The notes: generated by a model from the letters alone, not told the origin. Positions 17,222-27,320 are shown, numbered from the stretch's first letter. The stretch: DNA of 64,000 bases from Prevotellaceae bacterium UBA4332 (GCA_002394365.1 DGTQ01000007.1:1-64000); one strand, 5' to 3'. Program-made: numbers and translations.

Positions 17222-17924
17222 AACTCTTTAGAAGGTTCTTAGGAAGTTTCGCCTGATAAGCCTTGAGATAATCTGGAGTAAAATAGGCAACATCCTCAAA
17301 CTGGTTGTTATAAAAGCGTTTCTCGGCAAGAGGCATCATGTTCTTGGCAAGTGGCTGAACATTGGGGATATAAAGAGCATTGGGATGGTTTATGACTTCC
17401 ATACACTTCTCAGCGCCGTTTCCAAAAAAGCAAACCTTATGAGAGTTGAGGAAAGACTTATATGTCTCCCCATCTACAATATCTGGTTGAGGAGCACGCA
17501 CAACCTTGAGCGAAGCATCATAGATAGCCGCAAAAACCTCCATACGACGAGCATCAAGCATAGGACAAAGCAGAGCTCCTTCCTCTAAACTTTCTTCCAG
17601 CAATGGCTTTACGCAAAGGAGTTCAAGGGTAGGAATAGCAATAAGTTTTGCATCCCTGCCATAGGCAATGCCCTTTGCCATAGATACACCAATACGAAGT
17701 CCCGTATAGCTGCCTGGTCCAGAAGACACTGCCACAGCATCAAGTTTTAGCGACTTTTCTTCTATAGCCTTCATGGCATCATCAACCATCGTTCCTATCT
17801 TCTCCGAAGCCTGAGAGCCCTTTGCATTGCCCTCCTCTGTGTGGTCAAACAAAATCATTCCGTCTTTGCTGACAGCAACACTACAAATGTCTGTACTCGT
17901 CTCTATGTGTAAAATGCAAGCCAT
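17220..17924 (-). CDS. tsaB: tRNA threonylcarbamoyladenosine biosynthesis protein TsaB
   Basis: About 234 residues. The N-terminus MACILHIETSTDICSVAVSKDG and the segment AVSSGPGSYTGLRIGVSMAKGIAYG are diagnostic of TsaB/YeaZ, the inactive ASKHA partner that scaffolds TsaD and TsaE in making t6A37 of tRNAs. The frame opens at 17936, but the second methionine (17924) begins the conserved strand and is preferred. A TACTTTTG box on the minus strand (17941-17934) would give almost no leader. Divergent from yicC. Confidence 0.92.
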   Translation of the reverse strand: MACILHIETSTDICSVAVSKDGMILFDHTEEGNAKGSQASEKIGTMVDDAMKAIEEKSLKLDAVAVSSGPGSYTGLRIGVSMAKGIAYGRDAKLIAIPTLELLCVKPLLEESLEEGALLCPMLDARRMEVFAAIYDASLKVVRAPQPDIVDGETYKSFLNSHKVCFFGNGAEKCMEVINHPNALYIPNVQPLAKNMMPLAEKRFYNNQFEDVAYFTPDYLKAYQAKLPKNLLKS

Positions 17925-18004
17925 AATTGGCTGCAAAAGTACAAAAAATAGTTGAAAATGCCAAAACTATCAACTATCAACTATGTACTATGAACTTTTT
18001 TTTG

Positions 18005-18012
18005 TACTTTTG
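18005..18012 (+). promoter_or_regulatory. -7 promoter element of the yicC operon
   Basis: TACTTTTG, followed by the start codon at 18036; a convincing -33 box was not found. CAACTATCAACTATG-type short repeats lie just upstream (17965-17998). Confidence 0.5.
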
Positions 18013-18035
18013 CAGAAAAATAATAGTTTAACTGC

Positions 18036-18914
18036 ATGATACTATCAATGACTGGTTACGGCAAAGCCGTAGCAAAATATCAAGACAAGACAATACACGT
18101 TGAGATAAAGGCTCTCAACTCCAAAGCTTTAGACTGTTCTACACGCATTGCGCCAATATACCGCGAGAAAGAAATGGAAATGCGTAAGGCTATACAGGAA
18201 AGCGCCGTAAGAGGCAAGATTGACTTTTCAATCTGGGTAGAGAAGGAGGTTAGTTCTGAAGCACAAAGCGTGAATATTCCTTTGGTAAAGAACTATTACG
18301 AACAACTGCAGGAGGTATCAAACCAACTCGGAATAACCACACAAGATATTCTGTCTGTACTGATGCGCATGCCCGACGTGGTTTCTCGTCAGGAAGTGGA
18401 GGAACTAAGCGAAGAGGAATGGGCTGTGGCTTGCAAGGCAATAGACGAGGCATTGAAGAACCTTCACGACTTCCGCAAGCAGGAAGGTGCTGCTTTGCAG
18501 AAGAAGTTTGGCGAGAAGATAGACAACATAGCCCGTCTCATGGGCGAAATAGAGCCTTATGAGCAATCTCGAGTGGAAAAGATACGCCAAAGGCTGATAG
18601 AAAACCTCAAGGCTATTCCAGATGTGGAATATGACAAAAACAGGCTGGAGCAGGAACTTATTTACTACATAGAAAAACTTGACATTTCGGAGGAGAAACA
18701 AAGACTTGCTAATCACCTGAAATATTTCCGCGACACCATGAACGAGGACCTTCCACAAGGACAAGGAAAGAAACTCGGTTTCATAGCACAGGAAATGGGC
18801 AGAGAGATAAACACTACTGGTTCCAAAAGCAATAATGCCGAGATGCAGAACATCGTGGTGCAGATGAAAGACGAACTGGAGCAAATAAAAGAACAAGTGC
18901 TGAATGCGCTGTAA
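18036..18914 (+). CDS. YicC/YloC family endoribonuclease
   Basis: The 292-residue product has the N-terminal MILSMTGYGKA signature, a long helical middle, and the C-terminal DUF1732 region with LGFIAQEMGREINTTGSKSNNAEMQNIVVQMKDELEQIKEQVLN. E. coli YicC and Bacillus YloC are reported endoribonucleases linked to small-RNA decay. In many bacteria this gene neighbours gmk; here gmk lies about 39 kb away and a DUF4290 gene follows after 14 bases. Confidence 0.9.
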   Translation: MILSMTGYGKAVAKYQDKTIHVEIKALNSKALDCSTRIAPIYREKEMEMRKAIQESAVRGKIDFSIWVEKEVSSEAQSVNIPLVKNYYEQLQEVSNQLGITTQDILSVLMRMPDVVSRQEVEELSEEEWAVACKAIDEALKNLHDFRKQEGAALQKKFGEKIDNIARLMGEIEPYEQSRVEKIRQRLIENLKAIPDVEYDKNRLEQELIYYIEKLDISEEKQRLANHLKYFRDTMNEDLPQGQGKKLGFIAQEMGREINTTGSKSNNAEMQNIVVQMKDELEQIKEQVLNAL

Positions 18915-18928
18915 AACAGTTCATAGTT

Positions 18929-19537
18929 ATGGATATACAAGGATTAGATTATAACACAGAACGAGAGAAAATGCGCCTCAAGGCGTATGGTCGTGACGTA
19001 CAGCAAATGGTGGAGTATGCTATCACATTGCCTACAAAGGCTGAACGCCAACGTTGTGCCGAGAGCATTATTGACACCATGAAGAGAGTGGTGCCAAGCC
19101 AGCACAGCTATAAGGAGCGCATACCAATGTTGTGGTACCACTTAGCATTGATGAGCGACTTCAAGCTCGATATTGACTACCCCGTAGATTTTGAACACGA
19201 AGACAAAATGACCACAGCACCAGAGAAGATAGAATACAGCAAGGGTGCTGTGCCCGTGCGTCATTATGGAAAGCTGCTCTTTCAACTGCTCGACAAACTG
19301 AAAGAAATGCCAGATGGTCCTATGCGTGATGAACTGGCAAGGGAGGCTGCAGAACAGATGTATCGCAGTCTTGCCACATGGGGATTTGGCTCAGTTGACA
19401 AGGAGCGCGTCGTGTCTGACCTTGCCCGCTATACTGATGGCAATATACAGCTGATGAGCAACGACGTGCGTGTAAATGCTAATGACAATGCTAACGCTGG
19501 AATCGCAAAAAGCAACAGCAAGAGAAAGAAGAAATAG
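18929..19537 (+). CDS. DUF4290 domain-containing protein
   Basis: The 202-residue soluble protein begins MDIQGLDYNTEREKMRLKAYGRDVQQMVEYA, characteristic of the Bacteroidetes-restricted DUF4290 family. It has no signal peptide or membrane segment and ends in a basic tail (SKRKKK). Its function is unknown. It sits in a tight cluster, 14 bases after yicC and 23 before murA, suggesting a cell-envelope or RNA-related role by association only. Confidence 0.85.
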   Translation: MDIQGLDYNTEREKMRLKAYGRDVQQMVEYAITLPTKAERQRCAESIIDTMKRVVPSQHSYKERIPMLWYHLALMSDFKLDIDYPVDFEHEDKMTTAPEKIEYSKGAVPVRHYGKLLFQLLDKLKEMPDGPMRDELAREAAEQMYRSLATWGFGSVDKERVVSDLARYTDGNIQLMSNDVRVNANDNANAGIAKSNSKRKKK

Positions 19538-19560
19538 AGAAAGAGAAACAAAATATATAC

Positions 19561-20865
19561 ATGGAGACTTTTGTAATAGAGGGCGGACATTTGCTGAAAG
19601 GCGACATAACACCACAAGGAGCCAAAAATGAGGCTCTGCAGGTAATTTGTGCCACATTGCTTACCAACGAACAGGTAACCATCAGCAATATACCTGACAT
19701 ACTGGATGTTAACAATCTCATCAAACTACTGAAAGACATCGGTGTAGAAGTTACAAACCCAGAAAAGGGCGTGTTTACCTTTAACGCTAAAAACCTTAAC
19801 CTTGACTACCTCAGTAGTGACGAGTTTGTAAGCAAATGTGCGCAGTTGCGTGGCTCTGTGTTGATGATTGGTCCTCTATTGGGCAGATACGGCAGAGCTA
19901 CTGTAGCAAAGCCTGGCGGTGACAAGATAGGACGCAGAAGACTTGACACCCACTTTCTTGGTTTCCACAAACTTGGGGCGCAGTATCGGCGCATGGCAGG
20001 ACGTGACGTTTACGAACTAACGGCAGACAGACTGAAGGGGTGTTATATGCTCCTTGACGAAGCCTCGGTTACGGGTACGGCAAACATCGTCATGGCAGCT
20101 GTATTGGCAGAAGGTACGACCACTATTTACAATGCAGCGTGTGAGCCCTACATACAACAGCTATGCAACATGCTTAACAGCATGGGAGCAAAAATAACGG
20201 GCATCGGGAGCAACCTGCTTACTATTGAAGGAGTACAGAAACTCGGAGGCACCTGTCACCGTCTGCTTCCCGACATGATTGAGGTTGGTTCGTTTATAGC
20301 TATGGCAGCTATGGTTGGTGATGGCATACGCATCAAGGACGCATCAGTAAAGAACCTTGGCATTATTCCCGATACTTTCCGCAGGCTGGGCATTACGATA
20401 CAAGAAGACGGTGATGACCTCTTCATTCCCCATCATAAGCATTACCAGATAGACTCTTTTATTGATGGCACGATAATGACGATTGCCGATGCGCCCTGGC
20501 CTGGACTAACCCCTGACCTTATAAGCGTATTACTCGTAGTTGCTACCCAAGCACAAGGTAGTGTGCTGATACACCAGAAGATGTTTGAGAGTCGTTTGTT
20601 CTTTGTTGATAAACTTATCGACATGGGTGCGCAGATAATACTATGCGACCCACATCGTGCCGTTGTTGTAGGTCATGACCGCAAAATCCGCCTGCGCTCA
20701 GCCCGTATGTCAAGTCCCGATATTCGTGCTGGTATTGCGTTGCTTATTGCCGCCTTGTCTGCCGAAGGCACTTCGCAGATTAGCAACATAGCACAGATAG
20801 ATCGTGGCTACGAGAACATAGAAGAAAGACTCAATGCTTTAGGGGCAAAGATAACGAGAAAATAA
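19561..20865 (+). CDS. murA: UDP-N-acetylglucosamine 1-carboxyvinyltransferase
   Basis: The 434-residue enzyme performs the first committed step of peptidoglycan synthesis, transferring enolpyruvate from PEP to UDP-GlcNAc in the cytoplasm. Conserved features include GAKNEAL (20-26, with Lys22), LRGSVLMIGPLLGRYG and the active-site loop KPGGDKIGRRRLDTH. The loop position that is Cys115 in E. coli is Asp121 here. Cys-to-Asp MurA enzymes remain active but are insensitive to fosfomycin. Cotranscription with DUF4290 and rimM is likely. Confidence 0.95.
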   Translation: METFVIEGGHLLKGDITPQGAKNEALQVICATLLTNEQVTISNIPDILDVNNLIKLLKDIGVEVTNPEKGVFTFNAKNLNLDYLSSDEFVSKCAQLRGSVLMIGPLLGRYGRATVAKPGGDKIGRRRLDTHFLGFHKLGAQYRRMAGRDVYELTADRLKGCYMLLDEASVTGTANIVMAAVLAEGTTTIYNAACEPYIQQLCNMLNSMGAKITGIGSNLLTIEGVQKLGGTCHRLLPDMIEVGSFIAMAAMVGDGIRIKDASVKNLGIIPDTFRRLGITIQEDGDDLFIPHHKHYQIDSFIDGTIMTIADAPWPGLTPDLISVLLVVATQAQGSVLIHQKMFESRLFFVDKLIDMGAQIILCDPHRAVVVGHDRKIRLRSARMSSPDIRAGIALLIAALSAEGTSQISNIAQIDRGYENIEERLNALGAKITRK

Positions 20866-20878
20866 AAATACTTTACCC

Positions 20879-21382
20879 GTGATTAATAAAGATGAGGTAT
20901 ATAAAATAGGAAGGCTCGGTAAGGCGCATGGCATCAATGGAGAGGTGTCCATGCAGGTAGATGATGACATCTTTGACCGAACAGACGCAGAATATCTCAT
21001 CTTGGAGCTCGACGGTATCATGGTACCTTTCTTTATGGAAGAATACCGCTTTAAGACCGACGAAACAGCCCTTATAAAATTTGAGGGTATTGATACTATG
21101 GAGCGCGCACGAGAACTCACAGGAGCAGATGTTTACTTCCCCACCCCATCAAGTTCCTCCCAGGACGGAGAAGTCACTTACGCTATGCTTGTTGGTTTTA
21201 CCGTTATTGATTTCAATAACAACAAGAAGATTGGCAAGATAGCCTATATCGATGAGCAAACCATCAACACCATGTTTGAACTTACTGATGGCACACTCAT
21301 ACCTGCCTCAGAAGAACTTATTGAGGATGTTGATATAGATGGTAAAACCGTCACCATCAACATACCTGAAGGTCTTTTATAA
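20879..21382 (+). CDS. rimM: Ribosome maturation factor RimM
   Basis: The 167-residue product binds S19 and helps mature the 30S head. The N-terminal RimM domain has KIGRLGKAHGINGEVSM; the C-terminal PRC-like barrel has LVGFTVIDFNNNKKIGKIAYID. The start is GTG at 20879, because no ATG precedes the conserved DEVYKIGRLGK segment. It follows murA by 13 bases. Confidence 0.92.
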   Translation: MINKDEVYKIGRLGKAHGINGEVSMQVDDDIFDRTDAEYLILELDGIMVPFFMEEYRFKTDETALIKFEGIDTMERARELTGADVYFPTPSSSSQDGEVTYAMLVGFTVIDFNNNKKIGKIAYIDEQTINTMFELTDGTLIPASEELIEDVDIDGKTVTINIPEGLL

Positions 21383-21411
21383 CCCTTATCTTTTTGAAAC
21401 AGGAGTGGATA

Positions 21412-23673
21412 TTATAACTCCTTAGAGAGTCTTTTTATATCTTGTTCCTCTCCTACTATCCAAAGAATATCACCTGGCTTGAACAAGTATAAAGGCGAGA
21501 CGTTCGTAAGATTTTCCAAACCTTCTTCCAAACCTACCAGCATACAATTATATTTGTCTCTCAACTGAGAGGTGATGAGCGACTTTCCAACGAGCATACT
21601 ATTATCATCAACCGAGAAACGACGCAACTGCATCTCATGCTCAGCAAACTCTGTAGGTTCTGGGTACTGTTCTTCCTGCAAAGCGGCATTTACGATAGCC
21701 AGCTGCTCATCCGAACCTATTACGTTTAGCTGGTCGTGTGGAAATATCATGTCCTCACCAGAAGGTATGTTAATCTTTTGGTGGCCTCGCATGATACTGC
21801 TTACGTGAACCCCAAATCGTTGTCCCAGTTTCAACTCGCTCAGCGTCTTTCCTGCCCACGTAGAATCTTGCGGTACGTCAACAAGCGCTATGTGCAAGTC
21901 TCGGTCAAGCAGTCTGCCCTCAAAAAGAGGTCGTTTCTTGCCCGTTGCCCTTGCCTCCAATTCTTTAGACTTCAAATTCAGCAAGAAAAGGCGCTCCAGT
22001 TTTATACTTTGACTCTTTATGCTTCTTGAATATACAATAAAGATTACGGCACATATAGCAAAACACAGCATCATTGCCTTTGGAAAATCCGTAAGCTGGT
22101 TTAAGATGTAGCACACATAGGACATAGCTATTGCCACACGTGCTATAATGGTAAATGTCAAAGGAGCACGATTATGGCGACTTCCTATCCACAGTGCACG
22201 AAATTCCTCACTACGATTTTTCTTCACCACCATTGCACGAAGGAACGGGGCAAGCATGATTATTGTAATAGCCGCACATAAAAGGTGCGCCCATTTCGTC
22301 GGCATAAAGGATTTCAAGATAGCTTCACCTATTGTGAGCATCAATATCACGATGGCACTCGACAATACAGAATAAATCAAGGTATTTATTACCATCTGTA
22401 TTATCAGCGGTTTCCAATACCCTTGCGAATTATCTTTGTTTGTAGGTGCTATATCGGATATCTTGTTTATTCGGCTTATCCATGCCTTAGGCAAAGATTT
22501 CTCAACTATCTTATACACAGGCACAGCACCACGTATCATGTATGGTGTCGTAAATGTAGTTATTACAGAAACCGTTACTACAACAGGATAAAGGAAATTA
22601 CTTATAATGCCCAGGCTAAGTCCCAAGGAGGCTATGATGAAGGCAAATTCACCAATCTGCGTCATGGAGAAGCCACATCGCATGGCTGTCTTTAGCGGTT
22701 GACCAGACAGCAGAAAACCGAACGTGCCAAAAATGCTCTGTCCAAGTATGATAGACAACGTGAGCACCAATATGGCAACCCATTGTTCCATTACCACGTT
22801 GATATTCACAAGCATACCTACAGACACAAAGAATATTGCCCCGAAAAGATTCTTTACAGGCTCTACCACCTTCTCTATTTTCTTTGCCTCTATCGTCTCA
22901 GCAAGTATGCTGCCCATAACGAAAGAGCCAAAAGCCGAGCTGAATCCCACCATTGATGCAAACACCGCCATAGCACAACACAAGGCAACTGAAACTATCA
23001 GCAGTACCTCGTCATTTATCAGTTTGCGAACTTTTCTCAAGAATATCGGGATAAAGAAAAGTCCCACGACAAACCATAAGATAAGGAAGAATACTATTGA
23101 CAAGAGCGACGTCAACAACCCCTGTTCTTCCGACGAAGCGCTTCCTCCCTTCGCTATAGTAGTGAGCACCACCATCATCACGATGGCAAGAATATCCTCC
23201 AGGATAAGCACGCTCATGACAAGCGACGCAAACTGCTGCTGCTTTAGCCCTAAATCGTCAAAAGCCTTATATATAATGGTGGTTGACGACATAGCAAGCA
23301 TACCAGCAAGAAACAACCCGTTCATGCGCGACCACCCAAACAACTCCGCCACGGTGATGCCGATAGTCATCATGGAAAAGATGATGGTAAGCGCAGCTAT
23401 GACGGGTGCCATTCCCATCTTCAGTATCTTCTTTATCGAAAAATCCAGTCCCAAGGCAAACAACAGGAACATCACACCTATATCTGCCCATGTGTGGATA
23501 TTCTGCTCGTCTATTATCGACATCGTCATTGGCATATTTGGCGATACTATCACACCAGCCATTATATACCCGAGCACAAGCGGCTGCTTGAGCTTCTTGA
23601 ATAACAACGTCACTATACCTGCCGTAACAAGAATCAGGGCAAGGTCTTGTACTAAAGATGGGATTTCCGACAT
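21412..23673 (-). CDS. CPA2 cation:proton antiporter with two RCK-C domains
   Basis: The 753-residue protein has an N-terminal Na+/H+-exchanger domain of about 12 membrane segments (GYIMAGVIVSPNMP, LLFALGLDFSIKKILKMG, LAMSSTTIIYKAFDDLGL) like KefB/KefC or GerN. Additional hydrophobic segments follow. The cytosolic tail has two TrkA-C-like modules (about 600-665 and 675-750), without a recognisable nucleotide-binding TrkA-N domain. It probably exchanges K+ or Na+ for protons. Its start overlaps the end of pepT by 22 bases. A shorter paralogue without the RCK-C modules is encoded at 39661-41391. Confidence 0.88.
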   Translation of the reverse strand: MSEIPSLVQDLALILVTAGIVTLLFKKLKQPLVLGYIMAGVIVSPNMPMTMSIIDEQNIHTWADIGVMFLLFALGLDFSIKKILKMGMAPVIAALTIIFSMMTIGITVAELFGWSRMNGLFLAGMLAMSSTTIIYKAFDDLGLKQQQFASLVMSVLILEDILAIVMMVVLTTIAKGGSASSEEQGLLTSLLSIVFFLILWFVVGLFFIPIFLRKVRKLINDEVLLIVSVALCCAMAVFASMVGFSSAFGSFVMGSILAETIEAKKIEKVVEPVKNLFGAIFFVSVGMLVNINVVMEQWVAILVLTLSIILGQSIFGTFGFLLSGQPLKTAMRCGFSMTQIGEFAFIIASLGLSLGIISNFLYPVVVTVSVITTFTTPYMIRGAVPVYKIVEKSLPKAWISRINKISDIAPTNKDNSQGYWKPLIIQMVINTLIYSVLSSAIVILMLTIGEAILKSFMPTKWAHLLCAAITIIMLAPFLRAMVVKKNRSEEFRALWIGSRHNRAPLTFTIIARVAIAMSYVCYILNQLTDFPKAMMLCFAICAVIFIVYSRSIKSQSIKLERLFLLNLKSKELEARATGKKRPLFEGRLLDRDLHIALVDVPQDSTWAGKTLSELKLGQRFGVHVSSIMRGHQKINIPSGEDMIFPHDQLNVIGSDEQLAIVNAALQEEQYPEPTEFAEHEMQLRRFSVDDNSMLVGKSLITSQLRDKYNCMLVGLEEGLENLTNVSPLYLFKPGDILWIVGEEQDIKRLSKEL

Positions 23674-24872
23674 ATATTGACTATTGTTTGCACTGCTTTC
23701 TCCATTACCTGTATGGAAACGAACTCATGAGGACCGTGAAAATTCACAGCTCCAGTGAAGAGATTAGGACATGGCAATCCCTTGAACGACAACTGCGCTC
23801 CGTCTGTCCCGCCGCGAATCGGCTGAACCTTCGGAGTCACTCCAGCCTCCTTCATAGCCTGCTTTGCCACATCTATGATATGCATCATCGGCTCCACCTT
23901 CTCAAGCATATTGTAGTATTGGTCCTCTACAACAGCATGACATATCTCCTCGCCATACCTGTTGTTTATCTCCTCAGCCACCTTTTCTATATATAGCTTT
24001 CGCTCCTCAAACTTCTCGCGGCTGTGGTCTCTTATTATGTATGCCAACTGCGCCTTCTCACAACCGCCTTCAGCATGTATCAGGTGGTAGAAGCCCTCGT
24101 AGCCTTCAGTCCTCTCGGGAGTCTCCTCTGCTGGCATCATTCCAGCAAACTCCGTCGCTATACGCATGGCATTAAGCATCTTTCCCTTGGCATATCCTGG
24201 GTGAACACTGCGCCCACAGAACGAAATCTTCGCCGAGGCAGCATTAAAGTTCTCATACTCTAATTCGCCCAGGTCTCCTCCGTCAATAGTATATGCCCAA
24301 TCACACCCGAACAGTGGAACATTAAACTGATGCGCTCCTCTGCCAATCTCTTCGTCAGGATTGAAGGCTACACGTATCTTTCCGTGTGGTATCTCGGGGT
24401 GTGCCTTCAGGTAGCACATTGCCTGCATTATCTCCGCTATGCCAGCCTTATCGTCAGCCCCAAGCAGCGTCTTGCCATCCGTCACGATAATATCCTCGCC
24501 CGCGTGACTCAACAATTCAGGAAACTTTGATGTCTCGCTCCTTATACCCTCTGACAGCACTATATCCTTGCCGTCATAATTACTTATTATGCGTGCTTTT
24601 ACGTCTTTGCCAGAGCAGTCTGGCGACGTATCATAATGGCTTATGAACCCTACAGTCGGGCGCTCTGCCTCGTCATGGATATTACTATCAAGGGTAGCAT
24701 AGAGATAGCCCTGCTCATCGAGCACAACGTCCTTCAGTCCCTCGGCCATCATCTCATCTCTCAAGAAACGAGCAAAGACAAGTTGCTTCTCAGTACTGGG
24801 AACGGTTTCTGACGACTCACACGACTGGGTGTCAAACTCTGTGTAACGTATGAAACGTTCTGCTATGTCCAT
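23652..24872 (-). CDS. pepT: Peptidase T (tripeptide aminopeptidase)
   Basis: The 406-residue M20 metallopeptidase removes N-terminal residues from tripeptides. Visible metal and catalytic motifs: FISHYDTSPD, LLGADDKAGIAEIM, FNPDEEIGRGAHQF, YTIDGG, the dimerisation segment SVHPGYAKGKMLNAM and GPHEF near the C-terminus. The start codon overlaps the recA stop codon (TAATG), so translation is coupled; it also overlaps the antiporter gene downstream. Confidence 0.94.
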   Translation of the reverse strand: MDIAERFIRYTEFDTQSCESSETVPSTEKQLVFARFLRDEMMAEGLKDVVLDEQGYLYATLDSNIHDEAERPTVGFISHYDTSPDCSGKDVKARIISNYDGKDIVLSEGIRSETSKFPELLSHAGEDIIVTDGKTLLGADDKAGIAEIMQAMCYLKAHPEIPHGKIRVAFNPDEEIGRGAHQFNVPLFGCDWAYTIDGGDLGELEYENFNAASAKISFCGRSVHPGYAKGKMLNAMRIATEFAGMMPAEETPERTEGYEGFYHLIHAEGGCEKAQLAYIIRDHSREKFEERKLYIEKVAEEINNRYGEEICHAVVEDQYYNMLEKVEPMMHIIDVAKQAMKEAGVTPKVQPIRGGTDGAQLSFKGLPCPNLFTGAVNFHGPHEFVSIQVMEKAVQTIVNICRKSHL

Positions 24873-25876
24873 TATTCCTGTGAATTTATGGCTTCACGTA
24901 CTTTAGCCTCTAACTCTTCGCACAATTCAGGATTATCCTTGAGCAATGCGAGGCATGCGTCACGTCCCTGTGCCAACTTTGACTCTCCATAAGAGAACCA
25001 GGAGCCAGATTTCTTCACTATGTTTTTCTCCACAGCGATGTCAAGTATCTCTCCCGTCTTTGATATTCCTGTGCCAAACATGATGTCAAACTCGCACTTG
25101 CGGAATGGAGGTGCCACCTTGTTCTTCACAATCTTTACCTTCGTAAGTTTACCCAGTACCTCCTCACCATTCTTTATAGGAGTAGAGGCACGCACGTCTA
25201 TGCGTACAGAGGCATAGAATTTCAGGGCATTACCACCAGTAGTTGTCTCAGGATTACCAAACATCACACCAATCTTCTCACGCAACTGGTTGATGAAGAT
25301 ACACGTTGTATTGGTCTTGGAAATAGTAGATGTAAGTTTGCGCAGAGCCTGCGACATCAGCCTTGCCTGCAAACCCACCTTGTTGTCTCCGAAGTCGCCC
25401 TCTATCTCTGCCTTAGGAGTAAGCGCAGCTACAGAGTCTATGACGATGATGTCAACAGCAGCACTGGAGATGAGCTGGTCGGCTATCTGCAAAGCCTGCT
25501 CACCATTGTCAGGCTGAGAGATAAGCAATTCATCTACATCCACACCCAGATTAGCCGCATAGAAACGGTCAAAAGCATGCTCTGCATCAATGAATGCCGC
25601 TATGCCCCCCTGCTTCTGTGCCTCGGCTATGGCGTGGAGCGCCAGCGTGGTCTTACCTGAAGACTCGGGACCATAAATCTCTATTATACGTCCCTTAGGG
25701 TAGCCACCCACACCAAGTGCCATGTCAAGACCCAACGAACCTGTGGGGATAACCTCAACTTTCTCTACATTATTCTCGCCAAGTTTCATTATCGAACCCT
25801 TGCCGAAATCCCTCTCTATCTTAGACATTGCAGCCTGCAATGCCTTAAGTTTGTCTTCTTTTCTTTCTTCTGCCAT
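24872..25876 (-). CDS. recA: Recombinase RecA
   Basis: The 334-residue strand-exchange ATPase has Walker A GPESSGKTT, Walker B IIVIDSVAAL, the LexA-cleavage-related loop KVGLQARLMSQALRKLT and loop L2 INQLREKIGVMFGNPETTTGGNALKFYAS. The short C-terminus is weakly acidic. It lies 50 bases after the saccharopine-dehydrogenase-like gene and is coupled to pepT. No SOS-box-like palindrome was seen in the 50-base spacer. Confidence 0.97.
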   Translation of the reverse strand: MAEERKEDKLKALQAAMSKIERDFGKGSIMKLGENNVEKVEVIPTGSLGLDMALGVGGYPKGRIIEIYGPESSGKTTLALHAIAEAQKQGGIAAFIDAEHAFDRFYAANLGVDVDELLISQPDNGEQALQIADQLISSAAVDIIVIDSVAALTPKAEIEGDFGDNKVGLQARLMSQALRKLTSTISKTNTTCIFINQLREKIGVMFGNPETTTGGNALKFYASVRIDVRASTPIKNGEEVLGKLTKVKIVKNKVAPPFRKCEFDIMFGTGISKTGEILDIAVEKNIVKKSGSWFSYGESKLAQGRDACLALLKDNPELCEELEAKVREAINSQE

Positions 25877-25926
25877 TTTTATCTTGTATTTATGTTATCT
25901 GAGTAATCCGAGTATCTGATAGAAGT

Positions 25927-27171
25927 TTACAGCTCCAGGTCTCCGTTAAACACCTCGTGCCAAGGCAAGCCCTGCTTGTTGAGTTGCTCCATGAATGGGT
26001 CTGGGTCAAAGTCCTCCACGTTCCATACGCCTGGTTTCTTCCAAATGCCCTTCAGGAACATCATGGCACCTATCATGGCTGGCACACCTGTGGTGTAGCT
26101 CACACCCTGCATACCTGTTTCCTCGTATGCCTCCTGGTGCTTGCAGTTATTATATACGTAGTAGGTCTGCTCCTTGCCGTCCTTTATGCCACGTATGCGA
26201 CAACCTATTGAGGTCTCGCCGTCATAGTTCTCGCCCAGGTCCTGCGGATTAGGCAGTACAGCCTTCAGAAACTGCAGGGGAACAATCTTTACCTTCACCT
26301 TCTTGTCAGGATTATCGGCAAGCGGAGCCTCATACTCCATTTCGTCTATGCGGCTCATGCCAAGGTTCTGTATGCAGTCAAGGTAAGTAAGGTATTGCTG
26401 TCCGAAGGTCATCCAGAATCGAGCCTGTTTTATGGTAGGATAATTCTTGACGAGCGACTCCAGCTCCTCGTGGTGCATGAGGTAAGACTCTCGCGGACCG
26501 ATATTGGGGTAAGTCAACGCCTTGTGTACCTCGAGCGGCTCTGTCTCTATCCATTCTCCATCCTTATAGTAAAGCCCCTTCTGGGTAATCTCGCGGATGT
26601 TAATCTCTGGATTAAAATTAGTAGCAAAAGCCTTGTGGTGGTTGCCAGCGTTGCAATCTACTATGTCGAGATAGTGTATCTCGTCAAAATGATGCTTTGC
26701 AGCGTATGCCGTATAAACACCAGACACACCTGGGTCGAAACCGCAACCCAGAATTGCTGTCAAGCCAGCATCCTCAAAACGCTGCTTGTAAGCCCACTGC
26801 CATGAGTATTCAAAATGTGCCTCGTCCTTTGGTTCGTAGTTCGCCGTATCAAGGTAGTTCACCCCACAAGCCAGACAAGCATCCATTATCGTGAGGTCCT
26901 GATAAGGCAGAGCAAGGTTTACGCAAAGTTCAGGCTTAAAACTGTTGAAGAGAGCCTTCAGTTGCTCCACGTCGTCGGCATCCACCTGTGCAGTGCTGAT
27001 ATTTATATTTCCACTGTAGTTACGCTCCTTTATGGCAGCAGCCAGCGCATCACATTTCTCTTTCCTGCGGCTTGCTATCATGAAGTCCGTAAATACATCA
27101 CTATTCTGTGCTATCTTGTGGGCTGCTACAGTGGCTACACCGCCAGCACCAATCATTATAACTCTTGACAT
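25927..27171 (-). CDS. Saccharopine dehydrogenase family, carboxynorspermidine-synthase-like
   Basis: The 414-residue product has an NAD(P)-binding Rossmann start (MSRVIMIGAGGVATVAAHK) and the family pattern CVNLALPYQDLTIMDACLACGVNYLDTANYE. The middle GCGFDPGVSGVYTAYAAKHHFDEIHYLDIVDCNAG fits carboxy(nor)spermidine synthase/dehydrogenase better than fungal saccharopine reductase. That enzyme reductively joins aspartate semialdehyde to a diamine in the bacterial spermidine pathway. The partner decarboxylase is not in the window. Confidence 0.85.
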   Translation of the reverse strand: MSRVIMIGAGGVATVAAHKIAQNSDVFTDFMIASRRKEKCDALAAAIKERNYSGNINISTAQVDADDVEQLKALFNSFKPELCVNLALPYQDLTIMDACLACGVNYLDTANYEPKDEAHFEYSWQWAYKQRFEDAGLTAILGCGFDPGVSGVYTAYAAKHHFDEIHYLDIVDCNAGNHHKAFATNFNPEINIREITQKGLYYKDGEWIETEPLEVHKALTYPNIGPRESYLMHHEELESLVKNYPTIKQARFWMTFGQQYLTYLDCIQNLGMSRIDEMEYEAPLADNPDKKVKVKIVPLQFLKAVLPNPQDLGENYDGETSIGCRIRGIKDGKEQTYYVYNNCKHQEAYEETGMQGVSYTTGVPAMIGAMMFLKGIWKKPGVWNVEDFDPDPFMEQLNKQGLPWHEVFNGDLEL

Positions 27172-27320
27172 CTTCTTATGTAATTGAAAATTATGATTAC
27201 TCGTAAGGTATCAGGTCTTCAGGTCGCTTCGCTCTCAGGTTTTAAGGTGAGATAACCTCACCGCTCCAACTTGTTGGCTTGCCAGAGCAAGAACCTCACA
27301 ACCTTTAACCTTATTATAAA

